This document shows positions 46,052-55,247 of a DNA stretch of 64,000 nucleotides, piece after piece. The number at the start of each line of letters is the position of its first letter. The first letter of the stretch is position 1. The notes under the pieces are model-generated. The model saw only the letters and a list, made by a program, of their open reading frames with translations, searched no databases and was not told where the DNA came from. Origin of the DNA: Brucella rhizosphaerae (GTDB taxonomy: Bacteria > Pseudomonadota > Alphaproteobacteria > Rhizobiales > Rhizobiaceae); the NCBI RefSeq assembly GCF_002252475.1, contig NZ_NNRK01000020.1:62001-126000 (forward strand). The letters run 5' to 3'. Made by a program: the position numbers and the translations under genes.

Positions 46052-46561
46052 TCATCGCTTTTCGGAAACGCCTTCGTGTAGGCTGCGGTTGAGGAACATC
46101 TGCGTCGTCTCATCGAGATGATCTTCAAGCCATTTCGCCATTTGCTGTTCTTCTCGAAGGCTTTCCTCACAAAGCCGCGCGATGTCGGATTCACCGAGAA
46201 AGGTGGCTGCCGAAATCAGAATACGGTAGGAGGCGATCTCCATGTTCTCGAACGAATAGCTGGCAAGAGAACCTTTCAATATTTCGTCGCCTGCAAATAC
46301 CCCGCTCAGCGATTGTGCCATCGCCATCATCTTACCACCCGCATCCTTAAGCGCCGAGGAATCCTCGCCGAGAATCTTAAGGCATTGATCAAGACGCGAA
46401 GCTTGTCTTTTGGTCTCCTCGACATGCTGTTGAATGCGTTCGGCCAGCACCGGATAGTTCTCAATCCGGGACAAGAGGCCATTCATCATTGTCTCCGCCT
46501 GTTCCTCCATGGCATGGGCGTCACGCAGCCACTGCACGAGCCATTCTTTTGCTTCTGTCAT
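46052..46561 (-). CDS. DUF892 ferritin-like protein (YciE/YciF type)
   Basis: A 169-residue all-helical protein from the ATG at 46561, which has GAGGAG eight bases upstream. EWLVQWLRDAHAMEEQAETM, then ERIQQHVEETKRQASRLDQC, YSFENMEIASYRILI and LREEQQMAKWLEDHL carry the Glu/His ligands of a ferritin-like di-iron bundle. YciE/YciF-type proteins are stress-induced. A stress promoter lies at 46593-46617. The DUF3008-like frame follows directly. Confidence 0.88.
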   Translation of the reverse strand: MTEAKEWLVQWLRDAHAMEEQAETMMNGLLSRIENYPVLAERIQQHVEETKRQASRLDQCLKILGEDSSALKDAGGKMMAMAQSLSGVFAGDEILKGSLASYSFENMEIASYRILISAATFLGESDIARLCEESLREEQQMAKWLEDHLDETTQMFLNRSLHEGVSEKR

Positions 46562-46592
46562 GTCTAAATCTCCTCTTGTGGAACATGCCCCC

Positions 46593-46617
46593 AACCACTG
46601 TGAAACAGCTTTGTTCC
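46593..46617 (-). promoter_or_regulatory. EcfG-type promoter for the DUF892 gene
   Basis: On the minus strand GGAAC, sixteen bases, then GGTT, ending 31 bases before the ATG at 46561. Confidence 0.7.
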
Positions 46618-46917
46618 CCGACATGAACCCGCGATGCGCATGACATCGGCAATGAGCGACCTTGGTCGCGTGGCTTACGATCTGGATCGTGCGCGGGCTG
46701 CGGAAGCGCGAAGATAAACCCTTGGCTTTTGGGAGAGTTTTCATTGCGCATATTCACAATTGCCGCGCTTCCGCTTTGGCGTTCAAAAACTTTCCTGCAG
46801 CGAATTGGCGCGCAAGCCCGTTTGACTACCGCTCCAATTGACAGGCAAATTTCTCGACCGATGAGAAAATGTGCGCCATTGCGGTTCGGCAGAGGGGGCG
46901 ATAGGGTCAGCAGCCAG

Positions 46918-46942
46918 GGAACAAGGAAGCGTCGGAACAGTT
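46918..46942 (+). promoter_or_regulatory. EcfG-type promoter for the 3-methyladenine glycosylase gene
   Basis: GGAAC, sixteen bases, then AGTT, about 78 bases before the start at 47021. Confidence 0.6.
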
Positions 46943-47020
46943 GATGTTTTGCCGGGAACGTGCAATCCCGTCGCGCCAACTTAAGACGGAACGCCGCCGG
47001 CTTTAGGGAGATGTTCCCAA

Positions 47021-47590
47021 TTGAAAAATAATGATCTTCAATCTTTCTTTGCCCGCGATGCGAGTGTAGTGGCACCGCAGCTCATCGGCTGGGGGCTAAC
47101 GCTTGAGGGAGTTGGGGGCATGATTGTGGAGACCGAAGCCTATAACCGGATGGATCCCGCCTCCCACAGCTTCAAAGGCCCGTCCCGAAGAAATCGTTCG
47201 ATGTTCGGACCTCCTGGCCATGCTTATGTCTACCGAATATACGGTCTGCATTGGTGTTTGAACTTTGTCTGCCTGGATGGTTCTGCTGTCTTGTTGCGAG
47301 CGCTAGCACCCGCCAAGGGTCTTGCTTTCATGCAACAAAGAAGAGGGACCAGCAATGAGTTGGCTTTGGGCTCAGGACCTGCGAAACTTGCCCAGGCGAT
47401 GGGGGTTACCGCTGAGCTTGACGGCGCGCCACTTTTTGATCAGCCGTTCGAACTGATCGCTTCACAGGCGGATCCACGCATTGAAACAGGCCCTCGCATC
47501 GGGATCAGCCGCGCGCAGGACGTTGCCTGGCGGTTTTGGCTTTCAGGAAGTCCTTATGTCAGCCGCCCGCCTGCCCGCAGACTGACGTGA
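47021..47590 (+). CDS. DNA-3-methyladenine glycosylase (AAG/MPG type)
   Basis: A 189-residue base-excision repair enzyme that removes alkylated purines. Family motifs: IVETEAYNRMDPASHSFKGP with the catalytic Glu, RNRSMFGPPGHAYVYRIYG, and LGSGPAKLAQAMGV, ending with RIGISRAQD. It starts at a TTG with GGGAG upstream. The stress promoter upstream would link alkylation repair to the general stress response. Confidence 0.93.
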   Translation: MKNNDLQSFFARDASVVAPQLIGWGLTLEGVGGMIVETEAYNRMDPASHSFKGPSRRNRSMFGPPGHAYVYRIYGLHWCLNFVCLDGSAVLLRALAPAKGLAFMQQRRGTSNELALGSGPAKLAQAMGVTAELDGAPLFDQPFELIASQADPRIETGPRIGISRAQDVAWRFWLSGSPYVSRPPARRLT

Positions 47591-47655
47591 TGGTTACGGC
47601 CATCCCAACATCGCGTTCCGGCTAAGAAAGCGGCTATCGGAGTTTCGCCCCTGTA

Positions 47656-48282
47656 TCACGTGAAGCCCGGGTAGGGCTCGTCTCGCAAACATGCAGCCAG
47701 GTGAACACAATTGGCTGCCAGCAGCCTAGTGGCGGTCACAACGGCTTCGGGGATCTCGTCGAGATCGATAAAGTTGGTGGACTGCATGGCCTCGCCCACC
47801 CAGTAGGTGACGGCGTTGGCAGGCAATGTGAAGCCAACATCATTGAGCGCCTGAAAAAGCTCGGCCGAAACATGATGCGCTCCGTCCTCGTTTCCTACCA
47901 CAACGACAGCCGCGACGCGTCCGTAGGAGGGCATGCGGTTTCTGTCATCGGCTTCCGATAAAAACGCGTCCATACGTTCCAAAGCGCGTTTGCAGACGCT
48001 GGATGGTTGGCCGAGCCAGATCGGCGTGCCGATCAGAATAATATCGGCTTCGACGATTTTCTGTCGCAGCTCGGGCCATTGATCATCCCCACCTTCATCC
48101 GAGCTGACGCCAGACGCAATGGTAAAATCTGTCAGAAGCACATGCTCGGTTTCCACACCAAACGGATGAAGCTCAGTTTCGACATAGGATAACAGCTTTT
48201 TTGTCGAGGACTGCTTGTCAGACGTTTTCAATGTCGCGTTGAGAGCGAGAGCTTTCAACGGCTTCTGTGATCGGCTGCTCAT
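47656..48282 (-). CDS. NAD(P)H-dependent FMN reductase / flavodoxin-like protein
   Basis: A 208-residue flavodoxin-fold protein from the ATG at 48282 with AAGGAA upstream. LKALALNATLKTSDKQSSTK is the FMN phosphate-binding region, ADIILIGTPIWLGQPSSVCK and VVVVGNEDGAHHVSAELFQA are further flavin-fold strands. Such proteins reduce FMN or quinones. It converges with the glycosylase gene. No stress-type promoter was seen. Confidence 0.85.
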   Translation of the reverse strand: MSSRSQKPLKALALNATLKTSDKQSSTKKLLSYVETELHPFGVETEHVLLTDFTIASGVSSDEGGDDQWPELRQKIVEADIILIGTPIWLGQPSSVCKRALERMDAFLSEADDRNRMPSYGRVAAVVVVGNEDGAHHVSAELFQALNDVGFTLPANAVTYWVGEAMQSTNFIDLDEIPEAVVTATRLLAANCVHLAACLRDEPYPGFT

Positions 48283-48528
48283 TATTATTCCTTTATTGTC
48301 TACACCAGCACCGGGCGCACCGGACTGTTTCTTGGTGTCGGGGGGCGGCCATACCCCAGCTATTGACCGGTTATGGATCGGCATTGTCGCGGTTGACCTA
48401 ACCACAGCAACTGCAAAATGTTTCGCGCTCCCTCCACTGCATTGGTCGCAATTTGGGATGAGATGTCCGCTGAACCTCCTGGCTCGGTAGGATATGACAA
48501 CGAAAAGCAGCTTTGGCTTGAAGGTTAG

Positions 48529-48553
48529 GGAACCTTGAACCAATCGGCGGGTT
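48529..48553 (+). promoter_or_regulatory. EcfG-type promoter for katE
   Basis: GGAAC, sixteen bases, then GGTT, ending 30 bases before the katE ATG. Confidence 0.7.
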
Positions 48554-48583
48554 AGGAGCGCAGTTCTTGAAGGGAGAAAGCGA

Positions 48584-50689
48584 ATGCCAGCCAGGAAAAG
48601 CCAGCCAGCAACCGCCACGATTCACGACCAGAAGCTTGAAAGAGGGGCGGGAGGAGAGCTTCATCAGACTGTCGAGGAGGGCAAGACGCGGCTGACCACC
48701 GCCCAGGGCGTACCGATAGCCGACGATCAGAACAGTCTCAAGATCGGGTCGCGCGGCCCGGCTCTCATGGAGGATTTTCATTTTCGGGAGAAAATTTTTC
48801 ATTTCGATCATGAGCGCATTCCCGAACGCGTGGTTCATGCACGTGGATATGGCGCGCATGGCTATTTCGAGAATTATGCGTCGCTGGCCGCCTATACACG
48901 GGCAGATCTTTTTCAGCGTGCTGGCGAGAAAACGCCGGTTTTTGTCCGCTTTTCCACGGTGGCGGGCTCAAAAGGATCGTTTGATCTGGCGCGGGACGTG
49001 CGCGGTTTCGCCGTCAAATTCTACACCCAGGAAGGAAACTGGGATCTTGTCGGCAACAATATACCGGTCTTCTTCATTCAGGACGCGATAAAATTCCCGG
49101 ACATCATTCACGCGGTGAAGCCGGAGCCGGATCGCGGTTTCCCGCAAGCGCAATCCGCGCATGACAATTTTTGGGATTTCATCAGCCTCACGCCGGAATC
49201 CATGCATATGATCATGTGGGTGATGTCTGACCGCGCCTTACCGCGCTCTTTCCGGTTCATGGAAGGATTTGGGGTCCACACGTTCCGTCTGGTCAATGCC
49301 AGTGGCGAACCCACATTCGTGAAATTCATCTGGAAGCCAATGCTCGGATTGCAATCGGTGCTGTGGAACGAGGCCGTCAAGATCAATGGGGCGGATCCGG
49401 ACTTTCATCGCCGCGATCTGTGGAACGCCATTCAAGCCGGAGATTTCCCGGAATGGGAACTCAATCTGCAGGTCTTCGACCAGGAATTTGCCGACAGTTT
49501 TGATTTTGATGTGCTGGATCCCACCAAGATTATTCCTGAAGAGGTTCTCGCCCCGATACCGGTCGGCCGATTGGTTCTGGATCGCATGCCGGATAACTTC
49601 TTTGCCGAGACGGAACAGGTTGCCTTCATGACGCAAAACGTGCCCCCGGGTATCGATTTTTCAGACGATCCCCTGCTTCAGGGGCGCAATTTCTCCTATC
49701 TCGACACGCAACTTAAACGACTTGGCAGCACCAATTTCACACATCTGCCGATCAACGCTCCCAAATGTCCGTTTCATCATTTTCAGCAGGATGGGCACAT
49801 GGCGATGCGAAATCCCGTGGGACGGGTGAATTATCAGCCCAATTCATGGCAGGAGGAGCCGCGAGAAGATCCTCAAGCAGGTTTCACGACCTATCCGACC
49901 GAGGAACGGGGTGAAAAGCTCCGGCTCCGCCCCGAAAGCTTCGCGGATCACTACAGTCAGGCACGACAGTTTTTTATCAGTCAGACAGAAGTGGAACAGC
50001 ATCATATCGCCGCCGCGCTGACGTTTGAATTAAGTCGATGCGAGAACGTGAAGATCCGGGAGAGAATGGTTTCACACCTGCTCAACATTGATGAGGGGCT
50101 GGCAACCAACGTCGCTGATAAGCTTGGTATTCAGGCGCTGCCCGCTGCTGCGGACACCGCGCTTATGCCGCGACAGGACCTAGAGCCCTCGCCAGCGCTC
50201 AGTATTATCAAAAACGGCCCCGAGAGCTTCGCGGGACGGAAACTCGGCGTTCTGGTGAGCGCAGGCTTTGATGCCGGAATCTTCAACACGCTTAAAGATC
50301 GGTTTGCAGGTGGCCATGCCATGGTCGAGGTCGTCGCCCCGCAGGTGGGTGGTGTCGAGGCAGAGGATGGCAGCTTGATTGCTGCGGATTATATGGTTGA
50401 TGGCGGTCCATCTGTTTTGTTTGACGCAGTTGCACTCGTGCTTTCGGAACAGGCTGCGGAGCGCTTATGCGGTGAAGCGACAGCGCGGGATTTCGTGTCG
50501 GATGCCTTTGCACATTGCAAATACATCGCTTTCACGCAAGGTGGCCTGCCGCTGCTGCAACGTGCCGGAATTGATCCAGATATGGATGAAGGGCTGATTC
50601 TGCTTGAAGACGAGAAGGCGATCCAGAATTTCTACACGGCCTGCGCAAAATTGCGCGTCTGGGCGCGGGAAACCGCGGTCAAACTGTGA
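48584..50689 (+). CDS. katE: large-subunit catalase (HPII type)
   Basis: A 701-residue clade 2 catalase that splits hydrogen peroxide to water and oxygen. The catalytic His lies in [16 protein letters not shown], the distal Asn in [14 protein letters not shown], and the haem-ligand Tyr in [15 protein letters not shown]. Residues ~550-700 ([20 protein letters not shown], and [18 protein letters not shown]) form the extra flavodoxin/DJ-1-like domain of large catalases. A strong hairpin terminator follows. The stress promoter is at the right distance. Confidence 0.96.
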   Translation: MPARKSQPATATIHDQKLERGAGGELHQTVEEGKTRLTTAQGVPIADDQNSLKIGSRGPALMEDFHFREKIFHFDHERIPERVVHARGYGAHGYFENYASLAAYTRADLFQRAGEKTPVFVRFSTVAGSKGSFDLARDVRGFAVKFYTQEGNWDLVGNNIPVFFIQDAIKFPDIIHAVKPEPDRGFPQAQSAHDNFWDFISLTPESMHMIMWVMSDRALPRSFRFMEGFGVHTFRLVNASGEPTFVKFIWKPMLGLQSVLWNEAVKINGADPDFHRRDLWNAIQAGDFPEWELNLQVFDQEFADSFDFDVLDPTKIIPEEVLAPIPVGRLVLDRMPDNFFAETEQVAFMTQNVPPGIDFSDDPLLQGRNFSYLDTQLKRLGSTNFTHLPINAPKCPFHHFQQDGHMAMRNPVGRVNYQPNSWQEEPREDPQAGFTTYPTEERGEKLRLRPESFADHYSQARQFFISQTEVEQHHIAAALTFELSRCENVKIRERMVSHLLNIDEGLATNVADKLGIQALPAAADTALMPRQDLEPSPALSIIKNGPESFAGRKLGVLVSAGFDAGIFNTLKDRFAGGHAMVEVVAPQVGGVEAEDGSLIAADYMVDGGPSVLFDAVALVLSEQAAERLCGEATARDFVSDAFAHCKYIAFTQGGLPLLQRAGIDPDMDEGLILLEDEKAIQNFYTACAKLRVWARETAVKL

Positions 50690-50699
50690 CAAGCAAAGG

Positions 50700-50733
50700 G
50701 CCTCCCGCCCGCGCGTTGACGATGGCGGGAGGC
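50700..50733 (+). terminator. hairpin terminator after katE
   Basis: Arms GCCTCCCGCC and GGCGGGAGGC pair perfectly around a 14-base loop, starting eleven bases after the katE stop. The T run after it is short. Confidence 0.6.
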
Positions 50734-50984
50734 GCAAATTTTGGTGCCGTCACCACTCAACCCCTATATTGAACCCTCCTTAAGGTGGGAGCGGTTTATG
50801 CATTGCGCAATCCAAGTCGTGGTTTACTAAACGATGACCATATGAGCATCCTGGATGGGTGCGCACTTATAGGGCTGGTTTGGTCGTCAAAGCCACCAAA
50901 CACATTGCGAAGCAAGGATAGGTCCGCGCTCCTTAAATAGGCGGTAGCGCGAATAATCGCAACCGCGTGTGGGTTTTTTCGCAG

Positions 50985-51377
50985 CTAACGACGCAGGTTG
51001 GGCAGCGAGAGAAATGAATGGCATTGCTCATCAAACTCGGTTGCGATCAGACCGCGAGCCGCTTCGACGGGGCGTTGGTCGATTTGCTCGACACGGTAGA
51101 GCTTTTCGTCGTGAAACGCTGAACTATGGTTCAAGCCCGGCTTTGGCTGCTGATCTGTTTCCTGCATGAACTCTGTTGCGGCGGCGACCAGTCTAGCATC
51201 GGCGGCAGAGGCAGCCGCGACCAGCCGCCCGCCTGAAATCGGGGCTCGATCCTGTGCTTCGGCTCCTTGCTGGGGAAGCAGGGCAAATAGGTACATTTCG
51301 GTCGAGGGTGTGACGGCAATGCCTTGATCTGGTGCTTCGCCCCACTCATTGGGTGGGTTGATATCTCGATATCGCAT
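50985..51377 (-). CDS. small stress-promoter-linked protein, unknown function
   Basis: A 130-residue protein from the ATG at 51377 with AAGGAG upstream. MRYRDINPPNEWGEAPDQGI begins it; the middle is Ala-rich (GGRLVAAASAADARLVAAAT). No membrane segment or known domain is recognised. It is divergent from the alcohol dehydrogenase, and each side of the shared gap has its own stress promoter. The name of the family is unknown to me. Confidence 0.6.
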   Translation of the reverse strand: MRYRDINPPNEWGEAPDQGIAVTPSTEMYLFALLPQQGAEAQDRAPISGGRLVAAASAADARLVAAATEFMQETDQQPKPGLNHSSAFHDEKLYRVEQIDQRPVEAARGLIATEFDEQCHSFLSLPNLRR

Positions 51378-51413
51378 GGGACACTCCTTTTTGGCGTGAT
51401 GCCTTGATGGCCG

Positions 51414-51438
51414 AACCCGGCTGGCAAGCACTTGTTCC
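51414..51438 (-). promoter_or_regulatory. EcfG-type promoter, minus strand
   Basis: GGAAC, sixteen bases, then GGTT, ending 36 bases before the ATG at 51377. Confidence 0.65.
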
Positions 51439-51479
51439 CTTTGCTTTGCGAAACCACCCAACGAAAAACCTGTGCAAAT

Positions 51480-51504
51480 GGAACAGTTCCCGCGCGGACG
51501 AGTT
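51480..51504 (+). promoter_or_regulatory. EcfG-type promoter for the alcohol dehydrogenase gene
   Basis: GGAAC, sixteen bases, then AGTT, about 106 bases before the ATG at 51611. Confidence 0.6.
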
Positions 51505-51610
51505 CGGGGGATGAAAATGAGAACAATGACAACAATGGGAACGGAAACCCGGCGTCCAGTCAGCCATCTCGTTGGCGGGCATGCTCGCAGTTGCAAACAG
51601 GGAGAAGACA

Positions 51611-52774
51611 ATGAAGGCGTTAACGTGGCACGGTACTGGCGACATACGTTGTGAGGAAGTCGACGATCCAATCATCCAGGATGAGCGCGATGCGATCATC
51701 AAGGTGACAAGCTGTGCCATCTGCGGCTCTGATCTGCATCTTTATGGTGGCTTTGTGCCAGGGATGCATGCCGGCGATATTATGGGCCATGAGACCATGG
51801 GCGAGGTGGTGGAGGTCGGCAAAGGAAGCCGCAAGTTGAAGGTGGGCGACCGCATTGTTGTGCCTTTTACGATTTCGTGCGGTGGGTGCCGAATGTGCAG
51901 CCGTGGTCTTTTTTCGCTCTGTGAGCGCTCGAATCCAAAAGCTGCCTTGCAGGCTGAGCAGATCGGTTATCCAACGGCGGGTCTCTTTGGTTATTCCGAG
52001 CTTTACGGACGTTTCCCAGGTGGGCAGGCGCAGTATCTCAGGGTGCCTTTCGCCGATGTCGGCTCGGTCGTGATACCGGACGGGTTCAGGGATGACCAGG
52101 TCCTCTTTTTGTCAGATATTTTTCCAACCGGATATATGGCGGCGGAGAATTGCGACATTCGGCCCGGACAGAGCGTGGTGGTTTTTGGTTGTGGTCCAGT
52201 CGGCCTCTTTGCAATCAAGTCGGCCTTTTTATTGGGTGCGGAGAAAGTCATAGCGATTGATACCATTCCAGAACGTCTCGCTTTGGCTCGGCAGGCAGGA
52301 GCAGACGTGTTGGATTACACAGATGAGGAGCTTCAGCAGCAGATTATCGATCTGACCAACGGTCAGGGACCGGATGCGGTGATCGAAGCAGTGGGCATGG
52401 AAAGTCATGGAGCGGGCGGGGTGATCGAAGCCCTGCAATCAAGCCTTACTGCCAGTGAACGGCCCTATGCCCTTAACCAGGCAATTCTCGCTTGTCGTCC
52501 GGGTGGCGTTGTGTCGATCCCCGGCGTATTCGTGGGGTCTGCAGTTCCGACGGCGCTGGGGGCAGTGGTGGGCAAGGGTCTTACCTTGAAGACCGGACAA
52601 ACCCATGTGCAGCGCTATCTTGAGCCATTGTTGCAATTGATCATAGAGGGGAAGATCGACCCATCCTTTTTGATCACCGACCGCCTGGGCCTTGAAGACG
52701 GTCCTGAGGCCTATAAAAGGTTTCGCGACAAACAGGATGGCTGCATCAAGGTTGTGATGAGACCCAATGGCTGA
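51611..52774 (+). CDS. zinc-dependent alcohol dehydrogenase
   Basis: A 387-residue medium-chain dehydrogenase with NAD(P) and zinc. Zinc ligands: CAICGSDLHLYGG (catalytic Cys), GHETMGEVVEVGKG (His-Glu), and the structural site CGGCRMCSRGLFSLC. The cofactor domain has VVVFGCGPVGLFAI. The insertion NPKAALQAEQIGYPTAGLFG is typical of glutathione-independent formaldehyde-dehydrogenase-like proteins. GGGAGAAG precedes the ATG. Confidence 0.93.
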   Translation: MKALTWHGTGDIRCEEVDDPIIQDERDAIIKVTSCAICGSDLHLYGGFVPGMHAGDIMGHETMGEVVEVGKGSRKLKVGDRIVVPFTISCGGCRMCSRGLFSLCERSNPKAALQAEQIGYPTAGLFGYSELYGRFPGGQAQYLRVPFADVGSVVIPDGFRDDQVLFLSDIFPTGYMAAENCDIRPGQSVVVFGCGPVGLFAIKSAFLLGAEKVIAIDTIPERLALARQAGADVLDYTDEELQQQIIDLTNGQGPDAVIEAVGMESHGAGGVIEALQSSLTASERPYALNQAILACRPGGVVSIPGVFVGSAVPTALGAVVGKGLTLKTGQTHVQRYLEPLLQLIIEGKIDPSFLITDRLGLEDGPEAYKRFRDKQDGCIKVVMRPNG

Positions 52775-53064
52775 GGGTTGACGGCGAACAAGGCCCACAA
52801 TGGAGCGGTGATCAGCGCTTTGCATGATGCTTGCGGTGAGCCCACAGCCTTCGGAGACAACGCCAATCGGGGCCAGCGCGATCGGGCCAGCGAATGAGCC
52901 AGAGAGTGGGTTGTGCATCGACTGTTGTTCGCTATCCGCTGTCGCCAGGTAGAAGAGGGCGCCATTTCTGCTTTGCAGAACTTGCCTGCTTGCAAAGTCA
53001 TGACGGACGGCAACGGCGGATATAACTATTGGTTCCCGCCATGCCGTTGACTGGTTGGACATAC

Positions 53065-53093
53065 CGGGAAAAAGGGTGCCGACCGGCACCCTT
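53065..53093 (-). terminator. terminator of the SDR gene
   Basis: Arms AAGGGTGCC and GGCACCCTT with a four-base loop; on the minus strand the hairpin is followed by a five-base T run. It lies 44 bases past the SDR stop. Confidence 0.65.
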
Positions 53094-53136
53094 GTTGTGA
53101 TAGTGGATAGTCATCTGAAAACCCGGGAGGCAGAAT

Positions 53137-54030
53137 TTAGCCGATGCCCTTGCCGCCCGTGGCGCCATAGACTTCTCCATTGATGAAGCTTGCTTCATTG
53201 GAAGCAAGCAATACATAGATGGGGGCCAGTTCGACGGGTTGACCCGGTCGACCGAAATCGCTGTTCTCACCAAAATGAACGACCTTCTCATCGGGTTGCC
53301 CGCCAGAAGGCTGCAGCACCGTCCAGACGGGTCCGGGAGCCACCGCATTCACACGAATGCCCTTTTTGATGAATTGTTTGGCCAGGGCTTTGGTATAAGC
53401 AACGATACCGGCCTTGGTCGTGGCATAATCCAGCAGGATTTCCGAAGGCTGGTATGCCTGTATGGAGGCGGTTGTGATCACCGCTGCACCGGCCGGCAGC
53501 AATGGTTCTGCCGTTTGAGCGATCCAATGCAGCGCGTAAAGATTGGTCTTCATGGTTCTGTCGAAATCCGCGCTGGTGAGCTCGAAAATCTCTTCACGGA
53601 ACTGCTGCCGGCCGGCGTTGATAACCAGTATGTCGAGCCCGTCGAGTTGATGCGCCGCCTGTGCGACCATTTCGCGGCACCAGACTTCGTCACTGATGTC
53701 ACCGGGCAGGGCAACCGCTTTGCGGCCTTCAGCGCGGATCAAAGCGATGACCGACTGCGCATCCTCTTCTTCCTCCGGCAAGTAGGAAATTGCCACATCG
53801 GCTCCTTCGCGGGCAAAAGCGATCGCTGCAGCTCGCCCGATGCCGGAATCGCCGCCGGTGATCAGTGCGCGCCGCCCCTCCAATCGATTGTGACCCTGAT
53901 AGGATTGTTCACCGTGATCGGGTTCGGGCAACATCTTTTCAGCAATGCCGGGTCTTGCCTGGCGTTGCTGGGGAAACGGTGGGGCCGGATAAAGGCTACG
54001 TGGATCCTGGAGTGTCGGATTATCAGACAT
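53137..54030 (-). CDS. short-chain dehydrogenase/reductase (YghA type)
   Basis: A 297-residue SDR. A ~45-residue N-terminal extension (DPRSLYPAPPFPQQRQ) precedes the cofactor motif TGGDSGIGRAAAIAFA, then VINAGRQQF (the NNAG-type motif), the catalytic Ser in TTASIQAY and YATTK with Tyr and Lys. Such proteins reduce or oxidise small carbonyls using NADP(H). They recur in general stress regulons of Hyphomicrobiales, but I found no stress promoter directly before this gene. Confidence 0.9.
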   Translation of the reverse strand: MSDNPTLQDPRSLYPAPPFPQQRQARPGIAEKMLPEPDHGEQSYQGHNRLEGRRALITGGDSGIGRAAAIAFAREGADVAISYLPEEEEDAQSVIALIRAEGRKAVALPGDISDEVWCREMVAQAAHQLDGLDILVINAGRQQFREEIFELTSADFDRTMKTNLYALHWIAQTAEPLLPAGAAVITTASIQAYQPSEILLDYATTKAGIVAYTKALAKQFIKKGIRVNAVAPGPVWTVLQPSGGQPDEKVVHFGENSDFGRPGQPVELAPIYVLLASNEASFINGEVYGATGGKGIG

Positions 54031-54085
54031 TTTCTCTTCCTTTGCGAATGAGGAAGAAATGGAAATTCAATTCGTTTCTTCCAAA

Positions 54086-54116
54086 TAGCAAAAAAGCGGG
54101 CTTTCGCCCGCTTTCT
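54086..54116 (-). terminator. terminator after the 54.1 kb stress protein gene
   Basis: AAAGCGGGC, a GAAA loop on the minus strand, and GCCCGCTTT with a six-base T run. It sits between the stop at 54120 and the SDR start at 54030. Confidence 0.75.
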
Positions 54117-54119
54117 CAT

Positions 54120-54698
54120 TTACAGGTAACGACGGCGTTCGCGCTCGACTTCCTCGGGCGTGTAAGGATCAGCATCGGCGTCAAAACGCTGCCAGCCTTC
54201 CTCGGTATAAAGCTTGCGACGCGTCGCGACATCCACTCTGTTGGTCCCGGCCAGGATGGCGTCAGCTTCCGCATAGCGCTCGTCGGCGACACGCGCAGTC
54301 ACAAGCGAGCCACCACGACGCACACTTTCAGCATAAACATGCGCATCCTCTTCCGACACGCCGCTTTCGGTGAGGGCACCAATCAGTCCACCCGCCACAC
54401 CGCCAACCACGGCGCCGCCAACGGCACCGGTCAGGGTAGCTGCGAGCCAACCGGCAGCAACCACGGGCCCGACGCCAGGAATAGCCATGATGCCTAAGCC
54501 AGCGAGAAGCCCGCCCGCACCGCCCACAGCGGCACCGATGCCAGCACCCACACCCGCTCCGGAGCCGGCATTGCTTTCTCTGTCATCGTGGTGGGAGACA
54601 ATCGAGATATCGTCTGAAGGGAAGCCCGCGCTTTCCAGGCGTGCAACCGCGTCCTGAGCTGCGGAATAGCTATCAAAAAGTCCAGTAACAGTTCGCAT
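54120..54698 (-). CDS. general-stress-protein-17M-like (YflT-type) protein
   Basis: A 192-residue protein. The N-terminal domain VTGLFDSYSAAQDAVARLES with FPSDDISIVS matches the YflT/GSP17M fold. It is followed by a long Gly/Ala-rich hydrophobic region (GAGIGAAVGGAGGLLAGLG, and LTGAVGGAVVGGVAGGLIGA), likely membrane-inserting, and a charged tail ending in EEVERERRRYL. Function unknown; linked to stress by family. GGGAG precedes the ATG. Confidence 0.8.
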   Translation of the reverse strand: MRTVTGLFDSYSAAQDAVARLESAGFPSDDISIVSHHDDRESNAGSGAGVGAGIGAAVGGAGGLLAGLGIMAIPGVGPVVAAGWLAATLTGAVGGAVVGGVAGGLIGALTESGVSEEDAHVYAESVRRGGSLVTARVADERYAEADAILAGTNRVDVATRRKLYTEEGWQRFDADADPYTPEEVERERRRYL

Positions 54699-54746
54699 AT
54701 TCTTCTCCCTGGTTCATGAAGGTGTTATTACGACGGGGGGTGGGGA

Positions 54747-55067
54747 TTACATCGCCTTCTTGGTGACGTTACCTTGGTAATCAAGCTGCACTTCCATCTT
54801 TTCAGTGCCCTTCATTGCCGAGGCTTCCCAGATACCATCGTCCCGCAGTTTCAAAGCGGTGACATCCTTGTACCCTGCTTCTTCAATGCGGCTCTTGGCC
54901 TGATCTTCGGTGAAGCTATTGGCGCCCTTCACCGGTGCATCTGGATTTTTGCTGTCCGGGGCCGAGACTGCCGGGGTTTCCGGTGAAGTGGCACCACTAT
55001 CCTGTGCAAAGGCAAAAGACGGCGCGACAAGGAACGCGCCAGCAAGCGCTAAAACGCTGATTTTCAT
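54747..55067 (-). CDS. secreted PepSY-like domain protein
   Basis: A 106-residue protein with a standard signal peptide (LALAGAFLVAPSFAFAQ) and a linker rich in Pro/Ser. The C-terminal ~55 residues (FTEDQAKSRIEEAGYKDVTA with IWEASAMKGTEKMEVQLDYQ) look like a PepSY domain, an extracytoplasmic module of regulatory or protease-inhibitor type. GGAG precedes the ATG. A stress promoter lies 36 bases upstream. Confidence 0.8.
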   Translation of the reverse strand: MKISVLALAGAFLVAPSFAFAQDSGATSPETPAVSAPDSKNPDAPVKGANSFTEDQAKSRIEEAGYKDVTALKLRDDGIWEASAMKGTEKMEVQLDYQGNVTKKAM

Positions 55068-55103
55068 GGTTTTTCTCCACTGATGTAATGTCTACACCTA
55101 CCG

Positions 55104-55128
55104 AACTCACGCCCGGAGGTTAAGTTCC
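55104..55128 (-). promoter_or_regulatory. EcfG-type promoter for the PepSY gene
   Basis: On the minus strand GGAAC, sixteen bases, then AGTT, ending 36 bases before the ATG at 55067. Confidence 0.7.
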
Positions 55129-55186
55129 AAAAAACTTCCACAGAGCCCAAGAATTCCTGATGGGCGGCATATGAAGGGAACAACTG

Positions 55187-55211
55187 GGAACATGTTGCAG
55201 GCGTGGAAGTT
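55187..55211 (+). promoter_or_regulatory. EcfG-type promoter for the TIGR02587/TIGR02588 pair
   Basis: GGAAC, sixteen bases, then AGTT, ending 36 bases before the GTG at 55248. This promoter decides the start: an upstream in-frame GTG at 55203 would lie inside it. Confidence 0.65.
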
Positions 55212-55247
55212 TCAGATCTGTCTGGTCGCGATGATGAGGTATTAATT

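Noticed and set aside
52439-53089. A 216-codon minus-strand frame over the end of the alcohol dehydrogenase gene.
   Set aside because: Its part beyond the dehydrogenase has no family pattern and it crosses the SDR terminator.
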